Assembly (NCBI GenBank): GCA_900299145.1
Contig: OMIN01000081.1
Span: forward strand, 1 to 64,000
DNA: 64,000 nt
Source of the DNA: Betaproteobacteria bacterium
GTDB taxonomy: Bacteria; Pseudomonadota; Gammaproteobacteria; Burkholderiales; SG8-41
Reading direction: 5' to 3'
Each line of letters begins with the position of its first letter. Position 1 is the first letter of the stretch. Made by a program: the position numbers and the translations under genes. This document shows positions 59,055-64,000 of this stretch, piece by piece. The notes under the pieces are model-generated. The model worked only from the letters and a program-made list of their open reading frames with translations. It was not told the origin of the DNA and ran no database searches.

Positions 59055-59819
59055 ATGAACGGCAAAGTCTGGCTGATCGGCGCAGGGCCCGGTGACGTGG
59101 AGCTGCTCACGCTTAAAGCGGTGCGCGCGCTGGGCGAAGCCGACGTGGTGCTGATCGATGACCTGGTGAATCGTGAGGTGCTGCAATTCGCCAAGGTCAA
59201 TGCGCGCGTAATTAAAGTCGGCAAGCGCGGCGGTTGCCGCTCGACGCCACAGGCGTTTATTGAACGCAGAATGGTGCAACTCGCATGCGAAGGCCTGACG
59301 GTGGCCCGGGTGAAAGGTGGCGATCCGTATGTGTTCGGGCGCGGCGGCGAAGAAGTCGAAACCCTGACGCGCGCCGGCATTGTGGTGGAAGTGGTGAATG
59401 GCATCACCGCCGGGCTGGGTGTGCCCGCCGCGCTGGGCATACCAGTGACGCATCGCGGCCTCAGCAAGGGCGTGACGTTTGTGACCGGTCACACGGCATT
59501 TGAGGCTTCAGACACTGTTGGGCTGAACTGGAAAGCACTCGCCGATGGTGGCACAACGTTGGTGATTTACATGGGTTTGAGCAATCTTGGCGCCATCGTA
59601 AGCGCACTACTCAAGGCTGGCATGAAGGCTTCCATGCCGATAGCGGTGGTGCAAGAGGGCACACTGCCCACGCAACGAAGTGTGGTTGGCCGTCTGGATC
59701 AAATTGCCGGGGCAGTTGCTCGCGCGGCGTTAGCCAGTCCGGCATTGGTGGTGGTGGGTGAGGTTGTGCGGTTTGCCCACAGCATTGCATTGCAGGATAC
59801 CGAGAGGAAATCAGCATGA
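59055..59819 (+). CDS. cobA: uroporphyrinogen-III C-methyltransferase
   Basis: 254 residues from ATG 59055, with AAGGAGGTGG upstream. VWLIGAGPGDVELLTLKAVR, DDLVNREVLQFAK, VARVKGGDPYVFGRGGEEVE and GIPVTHRGLSKGVTFVTGH are the SUMT motifs. It makes precorrin-2 from uroporphyrinogen III with two SAM, the first step to siroheme, which nirB needs. It is the single-domain form, not the fused CysG. Its stop overlaps the nirB start (ATGA), implying coupled translation. Confidence 0.95.
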   Translation: MNGKVWLIGAGPGDVELLTLKAVRALGEADVVLIDDLVNREVLQFAKVNARVIKVGKRGGCRSTPQAFIERRMVQLACEGLTVARVKGGDPYVFGRGGEEVETLTRAGIVVEVVNGITAGLGVPAALGIPVTHRGLSKGVTFVTGHTAFEASDTVGLNWKALADGGTTLVIYMGLSNLGAIVSALLKAGMKASMPIAVVQEGTLPTQRSVVGRLDQIAGAVARAALASPALVVVGEVVRFAHSIALQDTERKSA

Positions 59820-62395
59820 AGCCCGAAAAAATTGTCGTCATCGGCAATGGCATGATCGGCCAGCGCTTTCTGGAGCAACTGGTGAGCCGTGCCGAAGCGC
59901 ATCCCGTCGACATTACCGTGTTCTGCGCCGAGCCGCGCCCGGCATATGACCGCGTGCAGCTCACCAGCTTTTTCTCCGGCAAATCGCCCGCCGAACTCAA
60001 TCTGGTGCCGGAAGGTTTTTTCGAGCGGCACGGCATTGCGCTGCGCCTGAACGACAAGGCGGTGGCCATCGACCGTGAACGCAAGGTGGTACGCTCGGCG
60101 CGCGGGCAGGAATTGCGCTACGACAAGCTGGTGCTTGCCACCGGTTCGTATCCGTTTGTGCCGAAAGTGCCAGGTACTGAGTGGCAGGATTGTTTTGTAT
60201 ATCGCGCCATCGAAGACCTTGAAGCCATACGCGCTGCTGCGGGCAACGCCAAGGTGGGCACGGTGATCGGTGGAGGCCTGCTGGGGCTGGAAGCAGCGAA
60301 GGCGCTGCAGGACCTCGGGCTCAAGACGCATGTGGTGGAATTCGCGCCGCGGTTGATGGCCGTGCAGCTCGATGATTCGGGCGGCAGACTGCTGCGTCAC
60401 AAGATTGAAGCGCTGGGCGTGTCGGTACATACGTCGAAAGTCACCAAGGAAATCGTCAAAGGTGAAACCTGCCGTCACAAACTGCTGTTTGCCGATGGCA
60501 GTTCGCTGGAAACCGACATCGTGGTGTTTTCCGCCGGCATCCGTCCACGTGATCAATTGGCAAAGGCGGCGCGGCTTTCCGTCGGCGAGCGCGGCGGCAT
60601 TACGGTGAACGATCATTGCCAGACCAATGACTCCAATATTTACGCGCTGGGCGAATGTGCCCTGTGGAGCGGGCGCTTGTATGGGCTCGTGGCGCCAGGC
60701 TACCAAATGGCTGAAGTTGCCGCGCGCCATATTACTGGTGAGACAGACGCGCGCTTTCCCGGTGCGGACATGAGTACCAAGTTGAAGTTGCTGGGTGTCG
60801 ATGTGGCGTCCATCGGTGACGCGCATGGCGCGGCGCCGGATGCATTGAACTATGTGTTTACCGACGAAGCTTCCGGCATTTACAAGAAGTTGGTGGTATC
60901 GGGTGACCGCAAGCGCCTGCTCGGTGCGGTGCTGGTGGGCGAGGCCAATGACTACGGCAGCCTGCTGCAACTGACATTGAACGCCATTGAGCTGCCGGAA
61001 CACCCGGAGGATTTGATTCTGCCGGCGCGTGAGGGTGGCGCGAGCAAAGGCCTGGGTGTCGATGCGTTGCCTGACTCTGCGCTGATCTGCTCGTGCAACA
61101 ACGTCTCCAAGAGCGCACTGTGCAATGCCGTTACGGATGGTGCCACCAGTCTGGCGGCGCTCAAGAAATGCACAAGGGCGGCGACCACTTGCGGCGGTTG
61201 CGGCCCGCTGGTGAAGCAGATACTGGACGCCACGTTGAAGAAGCAGGGGGTGGAGGTAAAGAATTATCTGTGCGAGCACTTCGATTACTCGCGGCAGGAG
61301 TTGTTTCATCTGACGCGAATCGGCGGCCTGAAAACTTTCGATCAGATCATTTCCAAACACGGCCGCGGGCGGGGCTGCGATATTTGCAAGCCCGCCGTAG
61401 CCGGCATACTGGCGGCCTGCTGGAATGAATTCGTGTTAAAGCCCAAGCACGCGCCGTTGCAGGACACCAACGACTATTACCTTGCCAATATGCAGAAGGA
61501 TGGCACGTATTCGATCGTGCCGCGTGTGCCCGGCGGCGAGATACTGCCGGAGAAGCTGATCGTGCTCGGCGAAGTGGCGAAGAAATTCGGCTTATATACC
61601 AAAATCACAGGGGCTCAACGCATTGATCTCTTTGGCGCCCGCGTGGAGCAACTGCCGCTGATCTGGAAGGATTTGGTCGATGCCGGTTTTGAATCAGGGC
61701 ATGCATACGGCAAAGCGCTGCGCACGGTGAAGTCGTGCGTAGGCAGTACCTGGTGCCGCTATGGCGTGCAGGACTCGGTGACGATGGCAGTGCATATCGA
61801 GAACCGTTACCGCGGTTTGCGCGCACCGCACAAACTCAAAATGGCGGTGTCGGGCTGCACCCGCGAATGCGCGGAAGCGCAAGGCAAGGACGTGGGCATT
61901 ATCGCCACGGAAAAAGGCTGGAACCTTTATGTGTGCGGCAATGGTGGCATCAAGCCGCGCCACGCCGACCTGCTGGCAAAAGACATCGACGATGCCACAC
62001 TGGTGAAGTTTATCGACCGCTTTTTGATGTTCTACATTCGCACCGGTGACCGGCTGCAACGCACGGCGACGTGGCTCGATAACCTAGAAGGCGGCATCGA
62101 CTATGTGCGCAAGGTGGTGTGTGAGGATTCGTTGAGCATTGGCGCTGAGCTGGAAGCCGATATGCAGCGCTTCGTCGATACCTACGAATGTGAATGGAAG
62201 AAGGCGATCAGCGATCCCGAGACCCTGAAGCGCTTCCGCCATTTCGTGAATAGCACAGCACCAGACCACAACATAGTGTTTGCTGTCGAGCGCGGGCAAA
62301 TCCGGCCGGCGAGAAGCGACGAAAAGCACAAACCAGACGAAGCGTACAACAGCAGCAAAGCCGACCATGAGCCCGCGCTGGAGCCGGCGTCATGA
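59816..62395 (+). CDS. nirB: nitrite reductase [NAD(P)H], large subunit
   Basis: 859 residues. Order of domains: FAD/NAD(P)-binding pair (VVIGNGMIGQRFLEQLVSRA; TVIGGGLLGLEAAKALQDLG), a BFD-type 2Fe-2S region CSCNNVSK near residue 425 with CGGCGP, then a ferredoxin-like half and the siroheme/4Fe-4S site Cys641, Cys647, Cys680 and Cys684 (SCVGSTWC, SGCTREC). It reduces nitrite to ammonium in the cytoplasm with NADH. The C-terminal 60 residues after DPETLKRFRHFVNS are long and charged. It overlaps cobA upstream and nirD downstream by 4 nt. Confidence 0.95.
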   Translation: MKPEKIVVIGNGMIGQRFLEQLVSRAEAHPVDITVFCAEPRPAYDRVQLTSFFSGKSPAELNLVPEGFFERHGIALRLNDKAVAIDRERKVVRSARGQELRYDKLVLATGSYPFVPKVPGTEWQDCFVYRAIEDLEAIRAAAGNAKVGTVIGGGLLGLEAAKALQDLGLKTHVVEFAPRLMAVQLDDSGGRLLRHKIEALGVSVHTSKVTKEIVKGETCRHKLLFADGSSLETDIVVFSAGIRPRDQLAKAARLSVGERGGITVNDHCQTNDSNIYALGECALWSGRLYGLVAPGYQMAEVAARHITGETDARFPGADMSTKLKLLGVDVASIGDAHGAAPDALNYVFTDEASGIYKKLVVSGDRKRLLGAVLVGEANDYGSLLQLTLNAIELPEHPEDLILPAREGGASKGLGVDALPDSALICSCNNVSKSALCNAVTDGATSLAALKKCTRAATTCGGCGPLVKQILDATLKKQGVEVKNYLCEHFDYSRQELFHLTRIGGLKTFDQIISKHGRGRGCDICKPAVAGILAACWNEFVLKPKHAPLQDTNDYYLANMQKDGTYSIVPRVPGGEILPEKLIVLGEVAKKFGLYTKITGAQRIDLFGARVEQLPLIWKDLVDAGFESGHAYGKALRTVKSCVGSTWCRYGVQDSVTMAVHIENRYRGLRAPHKLKMAVSGCTRECAEAQGKDVGIIATEKGWNLYVCGNGGIKPRHADLLAKDIDDATLVKFIDRFLMFYIRTGDRLQRTATWLDNLEGGIDYVRKVVCEDSLSIGAELEADMQRFVDTYECEWKKAISDPETLKRFRHFVNSTAPDHNIVFAVERGQIRPARSDEKHKPDEAYNSSKADHEPALEPAS

Positions 62396-62754
62396 CTGCG
62401 CGCCCGAATCTTAGGCTCGGCGAGTGGGTGGCGGTGTGCAGACTTGATGACATCGTGCCTGACACCGGCGTATGCGCGCTGGTAAACGGCGTGCAAGTGG
62501 CGGTGTTTAGGCTGAGCGGTGATGGTGAGGACGGCGGCAGCGTGCACGCCATTGCCAACTTTGATCCGTTCGCAAAGGCAAACGTGTTGTCACGAGGCAT
62601 TGTCGGTGATCTGAAAGGGGAATTGGTGGTGGCCTCGCCCGTCTATAAGCAGCATTTCAATCTCGTTACGGGCCAATGTCTCGAAGAGCCCGGCGTTCGC
62701 GTCGCGGCATTTCAGGCGTGCGTGCAGGCGGGCACCGTTTTTGTGATCACATAA
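62392..62754 (+). CDS. nirD: nitrite reductase, small subunit
   Basis: 120 residues. The Rieske-like fold GEWVAVCRLDDIVPDTGVCA, NFDPFAKANVLSRGIVGDLK and ASPVYKQHFNLVTGQCLEEP matches NirD, which lacks the Cys/His cluster ligands, as here. Its start overlaps the nirB stop (ATGA). It is the last gene of the sigma-54-driven operon that begins at 54880; no hairpin terminator is seen, but an AT19 copy follows the stop. Confidence 0.93.
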   Translation: MTARPNLRLGEWVAVCRLDDIVPDTGVCALVNGVQVAVFRLSGDGEDGGSVHAIANFDPFAKANVLSRGIVGDLKGELVVASPVYKQHFNLVTGQCLEEPGVRVAAFQACVQAGTVFVIT

Positions 62755-62759
62755 AACAC

Positions 62760-62778
62760 AAATAAAACAGATACTTAA
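62760..62778 (+). repeat. AT19 repeat copy, CAGATACTTA core
   Basis: AAATAAAACAGATACTTAA starts 5 nt after the nirD stop codon. One A is missing compared with the consensus. Confidence 0.75.
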
Positions 62779-62965
62779 AAAAAGTATGTGCATCGGTATG
62801 CCCCCCCATTTAATGCGACCGAATAGTCGTGCATGCCGCTCACGGCGATCTACCAGCCGAACATGAAACGGGGACTACCTCTTCCAGGTGCGTGAGCTCC
62901 GATCTCCTTGCGCGACCGCACCAGATTGAGCGCTCTGATGTAGCGAAGCATGTGTTTGCATCCCA

Positions 62966-62988
62966 CTATTGGTGCATTGCACCAATAG
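62966..62988. promoter_or_regulatory. GGTGC inverted repeat, possible NtrC-type activator site
   Basis: CTATTGGTGC-ATT-GCACCAATAG, a perfect 10-bp inverted repeat, lies about 70-90 nt before the sigma-54 promoter, where enhancer-binding activators sit. The halves resemble NtrC half-sites (TGCACCA, TGGTGCA), but their order is outward facing, so the assignment is tentative. Confidence 0.5.
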
Positions 62989-63024
62989 TAACTGAATCAA
63001 AACCGGTGCTCTCGATAAATATTC

Positions 63025-63042
63025 ATTAAAACAAATACTTAT
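63025..63042 (+). repeat. AT19 repeat copy, CAAATACTTAT core
   Basis: ATTAAAACAAATACTTAT lies 15 nt before the -24 element of the transporter promoter, parallel to it. Confidence 0.75.
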
Positions 63043-63056
63043 ATTTTATTTTCTCC

Positions 63057-63073
63057 TTGGCACTGTTATTGCA
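63057..63073 (+). promoter_or_regulatory. sigma-54 promoter of the nitrate transporter operon
   Basis: TTGGCACTGTTATTGCA has GG at 63059-63060 and GC at 63071-63072, exactly ten bases apart, with TTGGCAC and TTGCA both consensus. The expected start of transcription is about 45 nt upstream of the ATG. Confidence 0.88.
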
Positions 63074-63128
63074 ATGCAATTGGCAGGACGCCACTCAGCG
63101 ACGCCTCAACCCAATCAAGGAGCGATAA

Positions 63129-64000
63129 ATGAGCACGAAGTTACCCGCCGATCCCCACACAACTGCGGCCACGCGTGATGGCCGCCGGCGGTTCCTTAAA
63201 ACCACCGCCGCCTTGGGGGGTGCATCGATCATGTCGCTGGTGGCGCCCGGCGTGCGTCAGGCGGCATGGGCGCAAGGCTCGGATGCACCGGAAAAAAAGG
63301 AGGTGCGTATCGGCTTCATCGCGCTCACCGATTGCGCCTCCGTGGTGATGGCGGCCGTGAACAAGTTCGACGAAAAATACGGTATCAAGATCATCCCGAC
63401 CAAGGAAGCCTCGTGGGCCAGCGTGCGCGACAAGCTGGTCAATGGCGAACTCGATGCCGCGCATGTGCTGTACGGCCTCGTATACGGTGTGCATATGGGC
63501 ACCGGCAGCGCGCGCAAGGACATGGCAATCCTGATGACGCTCAACACCAACGGGCAGGCGATTACGCTGTCGAAAAAGCTCGCTGACAAGGGCGCGGTGG
63601 ATGGCGCTTCAGTGGCCAAACTGATCGCCACGGAAAAGCGCGAATACACGTTTGCACAAACTTTCCCGACGGGGACGCACGCGATGTGGCTGTACTACTG
63701 GCTGGCGGCACACGACATTAATCCGATGAAAGACGTGAAAATCATTACAGTGCCGCCGCCGCAAATGGTGGCCAACATGCGCATCGGCAACATGGACGGC
63801 TATTGCGTGGGCGAGCCGTGGGGCCACCGTGCCATCGCCGACGGTATTGGCATTACCGGCATTACCACGCAGGACATCTGGAAGGACCACCCGGAAAAGG
63901 TGCTGGGCTGCACCGATGAATTCACCAAAAAATACCCCAACACCTGCCGCGCCATGACGGCGGCCATCATTGACGCCGGGCGCTGGATTGATTCGTCACT
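63129..64000 (+). CDS. nitrate ABC transporter substrate-binding protein (NrtA/CmpA-like), partial
   Basis: Open to the right edge; about 290 residues visible. AAGGAG is 7 nt before ATG 63129. A twin-arginine signal is present (RRRFLKTTAALGGASIMSLV, cleavage near AWA-QGSD), so export as a folded protein is likely. The mature part, VRIGFIALTDCASVVMAAVN, KEASWASVRDKLVNGELDAA, TFPTGTHAMWLYYWLAAHDI and NMDGYCVGEPWGHRAIADGI, fits the NrtA family that binds nitrate or bicarbonate. Placement beside nirBD and behind a sigma-54 promoter argues for nitrate. The permease and ATPase genes would lie beyond the window. Confidence 0.88.
   Translation, partial: MSTKLPADPHTTAATRDGRRRFLKTTAALGGASIMSLVAPGVRQAAWAQGSDAPEKKEVRIGFIALTDCASVVMAAVNKFDEKYGIKIIPTKEASWASVRDKLVNGELDAAHVLYGLVYGVHMGTGSARKDMAILMTLNTNGQAITLSKKLADKGAVDGASVAKLIATEKREYTFAQTFPTGTHAMWLYYWLAAHDINPMKDVKIITVPPPQMVANMRIGNMDGYCVGEPWGHRAIADGIGITGITTQDIWKDHPEKVLGCTDEFTKKYPNTCRAMTAAIIDAGRWIDSS

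Larger units (their letters stand above)
62755..63128. other. regulatory intergenic region between nirD and the nitrate transporter
   Basis: 374 nt without a gene. It contains two AT19 copies (62760-62778 and 63025-63042), an inverted repeat with TTGGTGC/GCACCAA halves (62966-62988), a sigma-54 promoter (63057-63073) and the AAGGAG ribosome-binding site of the next gene. Confidence 0.75.

Overview
The window looks like chromosome from a GC-rich betaproteobacterium, most likely Burkholderiales. Two things point there: the housekeeping run ispB / rplU-rpmA-obgE-proB / CNP1-like / rppH, which has the betaproteobacterial order, and fourteen complete Bug/TctC-type periplasmic receptor genes with no TctA or TctB permease gene anywhere in the 64 kb. 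No replication origin, prophage, CRISPR array or complete insertion sequence is visible.

Layout. 0-12 kb: the end of an alpha/beta-hydrolase gene, then a leftward operon-like run (7686 to 626) of Bug receptor, CoA-transferase, Bug receptor, MmgE/PrpD protein, small secreted protein and a UGSC-family protein. In the last gene an in-frame TGA at 2048-2050 is best read as selenocysteine, and a SECIS-like hairpin lies directly downstream. Two more Bug genes and a large Abhydrolase_10-type protein follow. 12-21 kb: tRNA-Pro(CGG), ispB, rplU-rpmA, obgE, proB, CNP1-like, DUF3501, a GlpC/HdrD-like Fe-S protein, rubrerythrin, rppH and an AhpD-like protein. 21-42 kb: accessory catabolic genes mixed with Bug receptors (luciferase-like monooxygenase, MmgE/PrpD, PEP-mutase/isocitrate-lyase-like protein, amidohydrolase, three hydrolases, aminotransferase, Old Yellow Enzyme). 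42-52 kb: hydantoinase/oxoprolinase subunits, an AT-richer DUF4844-like gene, an enoyl-CoA hydratase, and a methyltransferase gene interrupted by an in-frame TGA whose 3' end is duplicated 2 kb away. 52-54.7 kb: PuuD-like membrane protein, sodB, a tiny basic repeat protein and DUF192. 54.8-64 kb: nitrate assimilation, comprising a molybdenum nitrate reductase, a fused DmsB/DmsC-like quinol-coupled partner, cobA (siroheme), nirB, nirD and the start of a nitrate ABC-transporter operon. Sequences matching the sigma-54 consensus precede the reductase gene and the transporter gene.

The most unusual structure is a short AT-rich interspersed repeat, called AT19 here, consensus AATAAAAACAAATACTTAT. 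About nineteen copies in both orientations lie almost exclusively at gene borders: over stop codons, just before or over start codons, or encoding the first residues of Bug signal peptides. It occurs in three discrete core versions (CAAATACTTA, CAGATACTTA, CAAATAGTTA). I do not recognise it as a known element. A second repeat class, the hairpin ATTCCAGC-loop-GCTGGAAT and its variants, is concentrated at 41.8-44.6 kb.

Genes work together in three visible groups: the receptor plus catabolic-enzyme clusters, probably for uptake and breakdown of organic acids; the rubrerythrin/Fe-S/DUF3501 trio, probably for peroxide or redox handling; and the sigma-54-controlled route from nitrate to ammonium. 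Functional statements are family-level readings from sequence; no database search was run.
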